From Desulfallas sp. Bu1-1 (lineage in GTDB: Bacteria > Bacillota > Desulfotomaculia > Desulfotomaculales > Desulfallaceae), in the NCBI RefSeq assembly GCF_015594625.1, contig NZ_JADNRQ010000002.1, positions 124,001 to 188,000 on the forward strand: a stretch of DNA of 64,000 nucleotides, read 5' to 3'. A model generated the notes under the pieces. It made no database searches. It was not told where the DNA came from and saw nothing but the letters and a program-made list of their open reading frames with translations. The position numbers were made by a program, and so were the translations under genes. The stretch's first letter is position 1, and each line of letters opens with the position of its first letter. Below, piece by piece: positions 50,679 through 58,836 of this stretch.

Positions 50679-51152
50679 TTAATGTTCACCTTTACTTGAG
50701 TCGCCTATCTTCACCGTACCCAACCTTTTCGTGGTGCCTTCCACTTTATAAACCCGGCCTTTAACGGGCCACACAACATCCCCGAAAGTTTCAACAACCT
50801 TAAATGAAACCGGGTGCTTGTAATATTTCGTATCGATCGCCAGCACGTCGCCGTGGGAAACGGATACGGTTACATAACGGTGCTCGAAGCTTTCCTTTTT
50901 CTCGCCGTTGACAAGCACCGCCGCCCTGGGTAAAGTAGTGTAGTCCAGCATTTGAAAGGTAACCAGGTGGTCCAAATCTTCGCTGTTAAAGCCCGAGCCG
51001 GCGTTATATTGATCTTCAACTTTACTGACGGTCCGTACCACCGGGTCGTAAACAAACCACTGCACTGTAACGAGCATTACCGCGCAGAGAACCACCACCC
51101 GCAACAACCAGCGCTCCAGCCTGGCTCCCCAAAAAAGAAAATCCTTGCGCAC
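50679..51152 (-). CDS. Membrane-anchored hypothetical protein
   Basis: 157 residues. One membrane span near 16-33 (WLLRVVVLCAVMLVTVQWF) with a short positive N-terminus puts the rest outside the cytoplasm. The external part has beta-like segments (FEHRYVTVSVSHGDVLAI, PVSFKVVETFGDVVWPV, RLGTVKIG). Family not recognised. It is 11 bp ahead of the HutP-like gene and 53 bp after the next gene, so probably in one operon with them. Confidence 0.65.
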   Translation of the reverse strand: MRKDFLFWGARLERWLLRVVVLCAVMLVTVQWFVYDPVVRTVSKVEDQYNAGSGFNSEDLDHLVTFQMLDYTTLPRAAVLVNGEKKESFEHRYVTVSVSHGDVLAIDTKYYKHPVSFKVVETFGDVVWPVKGRVYKVEGTTKRLGTVKIGDSSKGEH

Positions 51153-51205
51153 GGCATATCACCCTTCTTTTTTTAACATGATATATGCCGCGCCCGTAAC
51201 GAATA

Positions 51206-51661
51206 TTAACGCAAGTTATATTTTCTTTCCAGGTGTTCGATGGAATTTTTCAACTCACCGTAAATTTTAAACAAGAGCCGTTCCATATCCTGCCGGCTCA
51301 AAACCATCCGGCCCGGTTCAATCACTTCAATTTTACGGAAATCTTCCCGGGCGATGAACCGGAGCAAATCTTCAAGGTTTTCGGCCGTCATGGTCAGGAT
51401 GACCGGGGCGTAGGCAACCTCATTATTAGTGACATCGTCCCATACCGTGTAAACCTCGGCGCTCATGTCAATGTCTTCTATATGTACACCCTGGATGGGC
51501 ACGTTTCTTAAAAGCGCTACCTGTTGTTCCCGGGCTTCTTCGGCAGCCTTGTCCACCGGCTTGCCGCCGAACAAAAAACGACCGGGCCGGGCCTGTCCCC
51601 TGAAATCCAGCCTTATTCTCACCTTGATCTCCCGGTCTTCATTCAAGTCGCCAACGCTCAT
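51206..51661 (-). CDS. Conserved hypothetical cytoplasmic protein
   Basis: 151 residues from ATG at 51661 with ggaggtg 9 bases upstream; an upstream start at 51691 lacks a site. Segments EIKVRIRLDFRGQARPGRFL, VPIQGVHIEDIDMSAEVYTV, YAPVILTMTAENLEDLLRFI and FRKIEVIEPGRMVLSR suggest an alpha/beta fold. Sequence not recognised. It follows rluB's promoter side and is first in a possible unit with 50679, hutP-like and aroH. Confidence 0.65.
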   Translation of the reverse strand: MSVGDLNEDREIKVRIRLDFRGQARPGRFLFGGKPVDKAAEEAREQQVALLRNVPIQGVHIEDIDMSAEVYTVWDDVTNNEVAYAPVILTMTAENLEDLLRFIAREDFRKIEVIEPGRMVLSRQDMERLLFKIYGELKNSIEHLERKYNLR

Positions 51662-51748
51662 GCCCAGCGCACCTCCGAGCGATTTTGACACATAATTCTA
51701 CCGGCAGGCCGGAATTTCCTGCCTCGGGTATTTTTTCATCTTAATTTC

Positions 51749-52483
51749 TTAATTTTGAGTATCACCGGGCCGGGCCATCTTTTTCAGGCGGGCTATTTCC
51801 CTGAAAGTAAGGTGCCTGTATTGGCCGGGTTTTAGACCGCCCAGTTCCAGGGGGCCGATTCGAACTCTGCGCAGCGCCAGCACGGGGTGTCCGATATGCT
51901 CGCACATGCGCCGTACCTGCCTGTTCCTGCCCTCGTGGATGGTAATTTCCAGCAGTCCGTTCCCCCCTTTGTCGCTGACCAGGCGAACCCGGGCCGGCGC
52001 CGTCGGCCCGTCTTCCAGCGGCACACCCCGGGCCAGCGCCTTCAGCTTTTCCGGCGCGGGCACCCCTTTCACCCGGGCCAGGTAAGTTTTAGGTACTTCG
52101 TGGCGCGGGTGGGTCAGCGCGTAAGCCAGGTCCCCGTCATTGGTAAGCAATAATAGCCCCTCGGTATCGTAATCAAGCCGGCCCACGGGGTAAACCCGTT
52201 GTTTAATCCCCCGCAATAAATCGGTGACCTTGGCCCTCCCCCGGGGGTCTTTCACCGTGGTGACGTATCCCGCGGGTTTATTTAACAGAAGATAGACCTT
52301 TTTTTCCGGCCTTGCCAGGGGGCGGCCGTCAACCTCAACCCGGTCCTTCAACGGGTCGATTTTCAGCCCCGGCGTGGTGACAACTCTGCCGTTTATCTTT
52401 ACCCTTCCCCGGGCGATCAATTCCTCGCATTGCCGCCGCGACGCCACCCCGGCCCGGGCCATAAATTTATGCAGGCGTTCCAT
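51749..52483 (-). CDS. rluB: 16S/23S rRNA pseudouridine synthase, RluB/RsuA type
   Basis: 244 residues. S4 RNA-binding domain at the N-terminus (RLHKFMARAGVASRRQCEEL), catalytic motif VGRLDYDTEGLLLLTNDGDL with the active-site Asp, then KTYLARVKGVPAPEKL and the basic EGRNRQVRRMCEHIGHPVL. It isomerises a uridine in rRNA. Follows spmA-spmB as in many firmicutes. Confidence 0.92.
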   Translation of the reverse strand: MERLHKFMARAGVASRRQCEELIARGRVKINGRVVTTPGLKIDPLKDRVEVDGRPLARPEKKVYLLLNKPAGYVTTVKDPRGRAKVTDLLRGIKQRVYPVGRLDYDTEGLLLLTNDGDLAYALTHPRHEVPKTYLARVKGVPAPEKLKALARGVPLEDGPTAPARVRLVSDKGGNGLLEITIHEGRNRQVRRMCEHIGHPVLALRRVRIGPLELGGLKPGQYRHLTFREIARLKKMARPGDTQN

Positions 52484-52530
52484 GTTTATTCACCTCAATA
52501 TAATCATACCACTTTTTCCGCACAACAAAA

Positions 52531-52549
52531 AAACCCCGGGCCGGGGTTT
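52531..52549 (-). terminator. spmA-spmB terminator
   Basis: aaaccccgg pairs with ccggggttt, with an A run on the plus strand giving a T run for minus-strand transcripts. It lies 10 bp after the spmB stop. Confidence 0.8.
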
Positions 52550-52558
52550 TAGTATAGC

Positions 52559-53092
52559 TTAACCAAACATTTTATTGCACACGTAAATCGACGCCACCAG
52601 GGTGGTGAAATCAGCGGATAAACCGGAAATAATGGAATAACGGTAGCGGGAAATACCCACCGAGCCAAAATACAGGGTCAACACATAGAAGGTGGTGTCC
52701 GAACTGCCCTGCATGGTGGAAACCAGGCGACCGATAAAGCTGTCGGGACCGTTGGTCTTAATGATATCGGTGGCGATGCCCAGGGCGGCTCCGCCGGAAA
52801 GGGGGCGCATGATCGCGTGCGGCAGCACTTCGGCGGGAAAGCCCACCATGTTTAAAACCGGCGAAAAAATGTTGACCAGGATGTCAAGCGCTCCCGAAGC
52901 CCGGAACACGCTGATGGCCACCAGCATGGCAACCAGATAGGGTATGGTTTTAATGGCCGTGCCGAAACCGTCTTCCGCTCCCTCCACAAAGGTTTCAAAA
53001 ACGTTAACCTTCCTCACCATCGCAATCAGGGGCACCAATAGCAGCACAACGGGAATGGCCCAGCGGGAAAGATCCGACACTATGCCGAACAT
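52559..53092 (-). CDS. spmB: Spore maturation protein B
   Basis: 177 residues with about five hydrophobic segments and a nucleoside-recognition (Gate) domain: VFETFVEGAEDGFGTAIKTI, PHAIMRPLSGGAALGIATDI, SFIGRLVSTMQGSSDTTFYV. SpmA and SpmB are needed for full dehydration of the spore core in Bacillus and Clostridium. Follows spmA by 4 bp. Confidence 0.94.
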   Translation of the reverse strand: MFGIVSDLSRWAIPVVLLLVPLIAMVRKVNVFETFVEGAEDGFGTAIKTIPYLVAMLVAISVFRASGALDILVNIFSPVLNMVGFPAEVLPHAIMRPLSGGAALGIATDIIKTNGPDSFIGRLVSTMQGSSDTTFYVLTLYFGSVGISRYRYSIISGLSADFTTLVASIYVCNKMFG

Positions 53093-53096
53093 TATT

Positions 53097-53687
53097 TTAC
53101 CTCCCCCGGCTAGATAAATATCTCAGCAGTCTGTCCATGCATACGGCAACCGTCATCCCTGCAGCGGTGGCAAAAATGGTGGTACCCACGATCTCGGTGG
53201 GGTCCGCCGACCCGTAAATCAGCCTGATCCCAATGATGGTGGTGGGGATCAGAGTGATGCAGGAAGTATTTAAAGCCAAGAAAGTACACATGGCGTCGGT
53301 TGCCGTTTTAGGGTCCCCCCGGTTCAGTTTTTGCAGTTCCTGCATGGCGATCAACCCCATGGGCGTCGCGGCGTTGCCCAATCCCAGGATGTTGGCGCTC
53401 AAATTCATCACTATCGCCCCCATGGCCGGGTGATCCTTGGGCACGCTGGGAAAAAGAAAGCTCGTGACCGGCCGGACCATCCGGGCCAGCGCGCGCACCA
53501 GCCCGGCCGCCTCGGCCAGTTTCATGATCCCCAGCCAGAAAGTGATGATGGCGATCAGATCGATGGAGGTCTGCACCGCGAACTGCGCTCCCTCCAGGGC
53601 CGCCTTGGTCACCAATTCCACGTTGCCGTTTACCGCGGCCACCAGTACCCCGACCACGATCATGCCCAACCAGATGTAATTGACCAT
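53097..53687 (-). CDS. spmA: Spore maturation protein A
   Basis: 196 residues, about five membrane segments and a Gate domain (MGAIVMNLSANILGLGNAAT, PMGLIAMQELQKLN, FLALNTSCITLIPTTIIGIR). It works with SpmB in the forespore membrane. Its first 17 codons and the upstream 100 bp are duplicated at 63186-63338, which breaks off after GVLVA. Confidence 0.95.
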   Translation of the reverse strand: MVNYIWLGMIVVGVLVAAVNGNVELVTKAALEGAQFAVQTSIDLIAIITFWLGIMKLAEAAGLVRALARMVRPVTSFLFPSVPKDHPAMGAIVMNLSANILGLGNAATPMGLIAMQELQKLNRGDPKTATDAMCTFLALNTSCITLIPTTIIGIRLIYGSADPTEIVGTTIFATAAGMTVAVCMDRLLRYLSSRGR

Positions 53688-53751
53688 GCTTGTAATCTCC
53701 TTGCGTTATGGTATATTTAATCAATATGACCGGGTTGTCCCAAATATGAAA

Positions 53752-53781
53752 AAATCCGGGCCGGTTTCAAGACCCGGATTT
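53752..53781 (-). terminator. Terminator after the FAD oxidoreductase
   Basis: aaatccggg pairs with cccggattt, with an A run on the plus side. It lies between the oxidoreductase stop (53883) and the spmA start (53687). The same hairpin occurs at 63302 as part of the duplication. Confidence 0.75.
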
Positions 53782-53882
53782 TGATGTCACCGCGGCCGGC
53801 TGAACCACCGGTTTTCGCCATCCAATAAACTAATCATTGCATATCACCGCAAATGAAGAAACAGGGCATTGCCGTCCCTGTC

Positions 53883-55166
53883 TTAAATCAGCTTTTTCTT
53901 TATTATACCGCATAACCCGGACCGGCGCACCCTTTCGTGGATTGCCGCGGTGTCTGTTGTATACAGCCCCCTTTGTTTCATCCTTTCAAAATAAACAGAC
54001 CCCGAAAAGGTGTATTTTTTGGCCAGTCCCTCCGGTTGTTTGATCTCCCGGTGCATAAAGCTGATTATGTCACCGGCGGCCAGGTCGTCCGGCAACGCCA
54101 ACGGTTCCTTGCCGGCAAGCAGGCGCACGGCGTTGTGCCCGGCCAGCAAACCGGTGACAATGGCCTCGGTATGGCCCACCAGCGGGCCGGTTTTTTCCCC
54201 GGCGCAGAACAAATTGCTTACTCCTTCCACCTGCAGGGTGTCATTGCAGTAGGCCATGGCCATGAACCGCACCGAGTTTCCCCTGCCCCCGGAATAAGGA
54301 TCGGCATAGCGGGCATTGACAAAACCCGGCAAGTCTCTCAGTTTTTCCAGGGGGAAAAAGGGCGTCATTAACTTGGCGTGCCCTGTATCCAGGATAATTA
54401 AATTCCTGGCGTATTCCTCCAGGGCGTACTGCTGGCATGCCTTGGTACCAAGCAGTTCTTCCTTGTGCATTTCAGCGGTTAAAGGAACAACCAAAACGCC
54501 TTCCCGATCCAGCTGTTCCACCAGGTGCGGCGCAAGGGAACCTTTTTCCAGTTTACAGGAACCGCTCATGGCTTCAAAGCGCGCCAAACCTTCCCCCGCC
54601 CTGATTTCCGGCAGGCCCGCCCTGGCCGTGACACTGGTGCGCGGGCCAAAGGTGGGACAGCGCAGTATACACATGGCGCACCCGGAGCCAAAGCGGGTGC
54701 AGTACTTGGCCGGCCCCGCGGAACCGGTGGTATCGATAAACACATCGCCGTGCAGCATTTCATTGGTGGAAGTAACCACGCCGTTAATCCGGCTGTTGCT
54801 TAAAAACACATCCGTCATCCTGGTTTGCAGCTTGATTTCGACACCATACCGGGATAAAAAGTTTCGCACCGCCGGTTCAATTTTAGTCACGTCATAAAGC
54901 ATGGCATGCCTGTGTCCCGGGAAATCGATGCAGTCATGCCTGGATACGGATTTGATTAGTTCAACCAGCTCTTCACCGCCCAGGGCACGGGTTTCCTCCA
55001 GGGCGGTAAACCTGCCGTTGTTGCACATAATTCCGCCCACCAGCCCGGTGCCAAGCAGCATATCCGTTTTTTCCAGCATCAAAACATCCGCCCCCGCGCT
55101 TTTGGCCGCAAATGCGGCCGCGCAGCCGGCCCAGCCGCCGCCCACGATAATAACCTTCATCTTCAT
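53883..55166 (-). CDS. FAD-dependent oxidoreductase
   Basis: 427 residues. FAD-binding VIIVGGGWAGCAAAFAAKSA and EKTDMLLGTGLVGGIMCNNG at the N-terminus and an NLFCAGEKTGPLVGHTEAIV block near the C-terminus are those of the FAD_oxidored/GidA-like family. A cysteine cluster (GSGCAMCILRCPTFGPR, near 155-170) could hold an iron-sulphur cluster or contact substrate, and the central region (HLVEQLDREGVLVVPLTAEM) has no clear match. The substrate is not known. Confidence 0.8.
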   Translation of the reverse strand: MKMKVIIVGGGWAGCAAAFAAKSAGADVLMLEKTDMLLGTGLVGGIMCNNGRFTALEETRALGGEELVELIKSVSRHDCIDFPGHRHAMLYDVTKIEPAVRNFLSRYGVEIKLQTRMTDVFLSNSRINGVVTSTNEMLHGDVFIDTTGSAGPAKYCTRFGSGCAMCILRCPTFGPRTSVTARAGLPEIRAGEGLARFEAMSGSCKLEKGSLAPHLVEQLDREGVLVVPLTAEMHKEELLGTKACQQYALEEYARNLIILDTGHAKLMTPFFPLEKLRDLPGFVNARYADPYSGGRGNSVRFMAMAYCNDTLQVEGVSNLFCAGEKTGPLVGHTEAIVTGLLAGHNAVRLLAGKEPLALPDDLAAGDIISFMHREIKQPEGLAKKYTFSGSVYFERMKQRGLYTTDTAAIHERVRRSGLCGIIKKKLI

Positions 55167-55241
55167 CCTCCTTCAGGAGGCCGCATGCTCCCGTATTATT
55201 ATATTCCGGCACGCTTTTAAAGTTCACCGGATAAAAAGCAA

Positions 55242-55265
55242 AAAGGCCCGCTCAAGCAAGCCTTT
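55242..55265 (-). terminator. Terminator after ytfJ
   Basis: aaaggc pairs with gccttt with a 12-base loop, with an A run on the plus strand. It lies 35 bp after the ytfJ stop and before the oxidoreductase start. Confidence 0.6.
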
Positions 55266-55299
55266 GTCAAACAAGTTTCCTATGTATAACTTTTCCGGA

Positions 55300-55737
55300 T
55301 CAGTACGGGTTCCGGTTACTATCCTGCCTGTTGGCCTTATTTGCCGCGCGCCGTTCCAATATCCCCTGAAACTGGTTGATCAACTGCGGGGCCAGGTCAA
55401 TCAGCCTGTCGTAAATGGCGTTGCCGTCCACCGGCAGCATTCTCACCTGCCCGTTCCCGGCCACCAAAAAGCCCACGGGCTTCACCGACATTCCGGCGCC
55501 GCTTCCCCCGCCGAATGCGGGTATCGAGTTTTCACCCTGCTCTCCATCCTTGCCCTCCCCGCCAAATTCAAATTCACTGCCGCCCGCGCCAAAACCGCAC
55601 GCCACCCTGGAAATAGGAATAATTACGCTGCCGTCGGGTGTTTCCACCGGTTCCCCCACCACTGTGTTGACGTCCACCATTTCTTTGATACTTTCCATGG
55701 CCGTTTTCATTAATCCTTCAATGGGATGTTGCTCCAT
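55300..55737 (-). CDS. ytfJ: Sporulation protein YtfJ (GerW family)
   Basis: 145 residues. Family features are HPIEGLMKTAMESIKEMVDV, VNTVVGEPVETPDGSVIIPI and SVKPVGFLVAGNGQVRMLPV. A Gly-rich insert (about 60-85) is normal for the family. YtfJ is needed for SleB activity in germinating B. subtilis spores, and a SleB-like lysin is encoded at 23777. Three bases follow the DUF2953 gene. Confidence 0.93.
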   Translation of the reverse strand: MEQHPIEGLMKTAMESIKEMVDVNTVVGEPVETPDGSVIIPISRVACGFGAGGSEFEFGGEGKDGEQGENSIPAFGGGSGAGMSVKPVGFLVAGNGQVRMLPVDGNAIYDRLIDLAPQLINQFQGILERRAANKANRQDSNRNPY

Positions 55738-55740
55738 GCC

Positions 55741-56430
55741 TCAATACCCCCAGACTTTTTGGCGATTTTTCAGGTACAACCACCCGGCCAGCATTCCCGC
55801 ATAGATAATATGGCCCAGCCTCAGGCTAAATATGCAATTTAACTGCATCCATAGCGCCACACGGTCATTAAACAACGGTTTGATTTCCAGTTCCGGCCTG
55901 GGTGCCGGTTTTTTCAATAAACCATAAACCCGGGCGGTAAGATTGCTTTTCAAAACCCACAGCATGCCCACCGCCAGTCCGGTTTGGCCGGCCTCCCATA
56001 AACCCAAACCGGTGCGCCAACTGAACCGGTGCAAAGTGGTGCCGGCCAATAAATAGCGTTGGGCGGGATAAGTCGCCCGGTACAGCCCGGCCGCTATTTT
56101 ATACAAATGCCAGGCCCGTCCGGGAGTGACGCGGGTTTTTTCCCTGGCCAGGGTGGAACCGGACCGCCCGGCCAGCCTGGCCCGCAGTTTAAGCACCGGT
56201 CGTAAAGCGCGGAAGCCCAAACCGGCGGAGGACAACCGCAGGCGCAATTTAACCAGGCCCCATAACAGCGTCAAGCGCACTCCGGTTACCGGCGTCGAAA
56301 GTTTGAGCGCACGGTCCGGGCCGGAATTTTCCTCGCTGTTGTAGGTGTATTTGATGCTGACAATAACCGGGGAAGCCAGCAATAAAAAAAACAGCACCAG
56401 GCCAACGCCGGTAACAAGTAAAATCCACAT
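55741..56430 (-). CDS. DUF2953 membrane protein
   Basis: 229 residues. The N-terminal span VGLVLFFLLLASPVIVSIKY precedes a basic region with WGLVKLRLRLSSAGLGFRAL, and the centre (FSWRTGLGLWEAGQTGLAVG) is the family signature; a second hydrophobic stretch lies at the C-terminus (HIIYAGMLAGWLYL). The function is unknown, but it is commonly adjacent to ytfJ in spore-formers. Confidence 0.88.
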   Translation of the reverse strand: MWILLVTGVGLVLFFLLLASPVIVSIKYTYNSEENSGPDRALKLSTPVTGVRLTLLWGLVKLRLRLSSAGLGFRALRPVLKLRARLAGRSGSTLAREKTRVTPGRAWHLYKIAAGLYRATYPAQRYLLAGTTLHRFSWRTGLGLWEAGQTGLAVGMLWVLKSNLTARVYGLLKKPAPRPELEIKPLFNDRVALWMQLNCIFSLRLGHIIYAGMLAGWLYLKNRQKVWGY

Positions 56431-56487
56431 GTTTTACCCCTTGCCTTATTTTGCCGGCGCCTCCGCATAATTATACGTATCAAAATT

Positions 56488-56519
56488 GTTATGCCCTGCA
56501 AAAATCTTTAGGGCATAAC
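56488..56519. terminator. 10-bp inverted repeat between DUF2953 and the ECF locus
   Basis: gttatgccct pairs perfectly with agggcataac around a 12-base loop, in the 193-bp gap between the divergent genes DUF2953 and cbiQ. Because both genes point away from it, an operator role is as likely as a terminator. Confidence 0.45.
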
Positions 56520-56623
56520 AATTTGTTTATCTATCATAAACCGCCCAGAGGACTCCCTCCTATATGTTGTATTGATCTAACATTTTATTTTATAATTTAG
56601 CCTGAGGGGGTTGGATAAGCGGC

Positions 56624-57406
56624 GTGGAAGAACTGTTTTTTGGTGCAGCCAATATAAATTCACCACTCCGGAAGGTAGACATTCGCATTAAGATAGTGGC
56701 TATTATGAGCTTTGTAGTTATATCATCTACACTCGGGTCATATTCAGTACTTTCTATGGCTGCAGTATTTGTACTTTTTTTAACGGCCATTTCAAAGATA
56801 CAACTCTCCTTTCTGATTAAGAGATTGTTTTGGCTTTTTCCGTTTACAGGAGTATTGGTATTGCTTTTTCCCTTTGTCATTCCAGGGGTACCCATATGGC
56901 AAGTCAATACCGGCTTTGCAACCCTTACTGCATCGGATGCCGGTTTGCAACGGGCAGTTGTACTATCGCTGCGGGTTATTGTGGCCGTACTTTCAATAAA
57001 CCTTTTAACGGCTAATACCGCCTTCAGGGATCTGATGGCCGGTTGTAAGGACCTGAGGATACCGCCCATTATTATCCATCTTATAGAATTCACTGTAAGA
57101 TTTATGTTTATTCTGGTTGATGAACTGCAGCGTATGCGGATTGCCCAGCGTTCCAGAGGATTCCAATCAGGCAAGAGTCTTTTTCATAGGCATACTTTTA
57201 GAGCATTAGGGCAGTTAATAGGTATCCTTTTTATCAGGGCCTCAAAGCGAAGTGAGCGAGTATATAATGCCATGTTAGCCAGAGGTTTTACCGGTGAAAT
57301 GAAAACTAGATCTCATTTTTGTTTAAAAATATATGATTTATGGTGGGGCTTCACTATTTTGGCTGCGGGATTAAGCTTGAAATTGGTAGAATTTATGACC
57401 GGCTAA
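56624..57406 (+). CDS. cbiQ: Energy-coupling factor transporter transmembrane protein (EcfT/CbiQ)
   Basis: 260 residues from GTG. Five to six spans; the cytoplasmic coupling motifs are ELQRMRIAQRSRGFQ and SERVYNAMLARGFTGEM, the A-R-G signatures that contact the ATPases. With CbiM and CbiO this makes a cobalt or nickel importer. Codons are more A/T-rich than upstream core genes. It is separated from cbiM by a 340-bp leader with a terminator-like hairpin, so the locus is split into several transcription units. Confidence 0.9.
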   Translation: MEELFFGAANINSPLRKVDIRIKIVAIMSFVVISSTLGSYSVLSMAAVFVLFLTAISKIQLSFLIKRLFWLFPFTGVLVLLFPFVIPGVPIWQVNTGFATLTASDAGLQRAVVLSLRVIVAVLSINLLTANTAFRDLMAGCKDLRIPPIIIHLIEFTVRFMFILVDELQRMRIAQRSRGFQSGKSLFHRHTFRALGQLIGILFIRASKRSERVYNAMLARGFTGEMKTRSHFCLKIYDLWWGFTILAAGLSLKLVEFMTG

Positions 57407-57470
57407 TTTATACCTATGAACTATTCATAAAAATTTTTTTTAAATTGAACTTTCAATGAAGGAAAATTAC

Positions 57471-57515
57471 AAATTGCATAGAATGAAATTGCATAGAATG
57501 AAATTGCATAGAATG
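57471..57515 (+). repeat. Three perfect 15-bp tandem repeats
   Basis: aaattgcatagaatg occurs three times head to tail. The 15-bp period is about one and a half helical turns, and each copy contains ttgcat, which could serve as a -35 element. A role as operator or iteron-like protein-binding array is possible. Confidence 0.9.
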
Positions 57516-57591
57516 TTAGTTGTTACTTATAGAATGTATAACTGGTGGAAAGAAACCACCAAATAAAATGAGAATATGTTTTTTTAACATA

Positions 57592-57642
57592 CCACGAAGG
57601 TATATCCCTGTACGAAACAGGGGGTTACTTCGTGGTTTTTTT
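57592..57642 (+). terminator. Terminator or attenuator before cbiM
   Basis: ccacgaag pairs with cttcgtgg, with an inner ccctgt/acaggg stem and a 7-T run. It ends transcription from cbiQ or attenuates cbiM. Two related hairpins lie at 59330 and 60397. Confidence 0.75.
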
Positions 57643-57660
57643 ATTGAAGGAAGGTGATAA

Positions 57661-57684
57661 ATGAGAGTCGCTATAGTAAATTAG
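57661..57684 (+). CDS. Possible 7-codon leader peptide
   Basis: ATG AGA GTC GCT ATA GTA AAT TAG (MRVAIVN) has gaaggaaggtgata as an excellent ribosome site. It lies between the attenuator-like hairpin and cbiM. It could be a regulatory mini-ORF or the leftover start of a lost gene. Confidence 0.3.
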   Translation: MRVAIVN

Positions 57685-57746
57685 ATGTTCAACGAGGTAA
57701 ATAGGGAAACTAATTATTATTTATAAAAGAAAAGGGGGTTGATGCA

Positions 57747-58409
57747 GTGCATATACCAGATGGATTTTTGGATGTGAAAACTTGGGTCAGTACCTACGCA
57801 TTAAGTGCAGGTGCCTTAGGTTATAGCATAAAAAAATCAAGGGAAGTTTTGAACGACCGGCTGATACCTAAATTAGGGATTATAGCTGCATTTATTTTCG
57901 CTGCCCAGATGGTCAACTTTCCGATTGCGGGAGGTACCTCCGGACATCTTTTAGGGGCAGCTCTGGCGACAATCCTATTGGGGCCTTTCAATGGCTGCCT
58001 GATAATTTCAACTGTACTAATTATCCAGTGTATTGCATTTCAGGATGGCGGCCTGACGGCACTTGGGGGTAATATCTTCAACATGGCAGTTGTGGGAGTT
58101 ATCACAGCATACTTGATATACTCTCTGCTCTCAAAAATTTTACCTGGTAGCACAGGTAGGAATATAGCCGTCTTCCTGGCGTCCTGGGCTTCAGTAGTTA
58201 TGGCTGCGTTTGCGGCTACGGTTGAATTAGCAACGTCAAACACAGTTCCCTTTAGTGTTGCATTCCCGGCCATGGTGGGTATTCACATGCTGATCGGTAT
58301 TGGTGAGGGTTTGATTACTGTAGTGGTTATTAATTTCGTTGAAAAAGTTGGTTTTGTAGATGCAGGTCCCGCTGTTAAATCCAATTGTGAGGTGAAAACG
58401 AATGGGTAA
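57747..58409 (+). CDS. cbiM: Cobalt/nickel ECF transporter substrate-binding protein CbiM
   Basis: 220 residues from GTG (aaagggggttga). The N-terminal MHIPDGFLDVKTW is the CbiM/NikM metal site, where the amino group and the His coordinate Co2+ or Ni2+ in known structures. Further features are FPIAGGTSGHLLGAALATIL and IQCIAFQDGGLTALGGNIFN, in seven spans. The metal cannot be told from the sequence; the PDGLE partner is seen in both nickel and cobalt systems. Confidence 0.93.
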   Translation: MHIPDGFLDVKTWVSTYALSAGALGYSIKKSREVLNDRLIPKLGIIAAFIFAAQMVNFPIAGGTSGHLLGAALATILLGPFNGCLIISTVLIIQCIAFQDGGLTALGGNIFNMAVVGVITAYLIYSLLSKILPGSTGRNIAVFLASWASVVMAAFAATVELATSNTVPFSVAFPAMVGIHMLIGIGEGLITVVVINFVEKVGFVDAGPAVKSNCEVKTNG

Positions 58410-58695
58410 CCTGGCTAAGGTTTTTATCGCAGCCCTTATAGTAGCAGCTTGTCTCTCGCCTTTTGCCTCACCTCATCCTGACGGGCTGGAAAGGGTGGCG
58501 GAGGACAAGGGTTTCCTTGAGAAGGGCGAGGGAAAAGAGGTAATTACATCTCCGATTCCGGATTATCTGTTCCCGGGCATTGGAAACGAATCGCTAGCTA
58601 CATCCGCAGCGGGAGTAGTGGGTACATTGCTTACCTTCGGGGTAATGTACGGTTTGGCAAAGGCGGTGGGAAAAAAGAACTCACAAACTGGTTAA
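58402..58695 (+). CDS. PDGLE domain protein, CbiN/NikN-like subunit
   Basis: 97 residues, overlapping cbiM by 8 bases. An N-terminal span (VFIAALIVAACLSPF), the defining motif SPHPDGLERVAEDKGF, and a C-terminal span (AAGVVGTLLTFGVMYGLAK). It stands in for CbiN as the small accessory component that loads metal through CbiM. Confidence 0.9.
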   Translation: MGNLAKVFIAALIVAACLSPFASPHPDGLERVAEDKGFLEKGEGKEVITSPIPDYLFPGIGNESLATSAAGVVGTLLTFGVMYGLAKAVGKKNSQTG

Positions 58696-58790
58696 AATAA
58701 ATATTGCACAACTGACTTAATGGATAGTTGTTTGGCAGTATAATATTATTGCTTTCACGAAATAACCTCCATATAAGATAAGAATAAGGT

Positions 58791-58825
58791 AAGAGGCCGG
58801 CTTCTTTTTGAAAAGCCGGCCTCTT
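58791..58825. terminator. Bidirectional terminator
   Basis: aagaggccggctt and aagccggcctctt form a perfect 13-bp stem, between the PDGLE gene and the opposing His-rich gene. Confidence 0.85.
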
Positions 58826-58836
58826 AGTTAAATATA

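Larger units (their letters stand above)
57407..57746. other. cbiM leader region
   Basis: 340 AT-rich bases holding, in order, three perfect 15-bp tandem repeats, a tggtgg/ccacca hairpin (57543-57561), a terminator-like hairpin with T run (57592-57642) and a 7-codon mini-ORF with a strong ribosome site (57661-57684). The order suggests transcription attenuation before cbiM, perhaps in response to metal. Confidence 0.6.
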
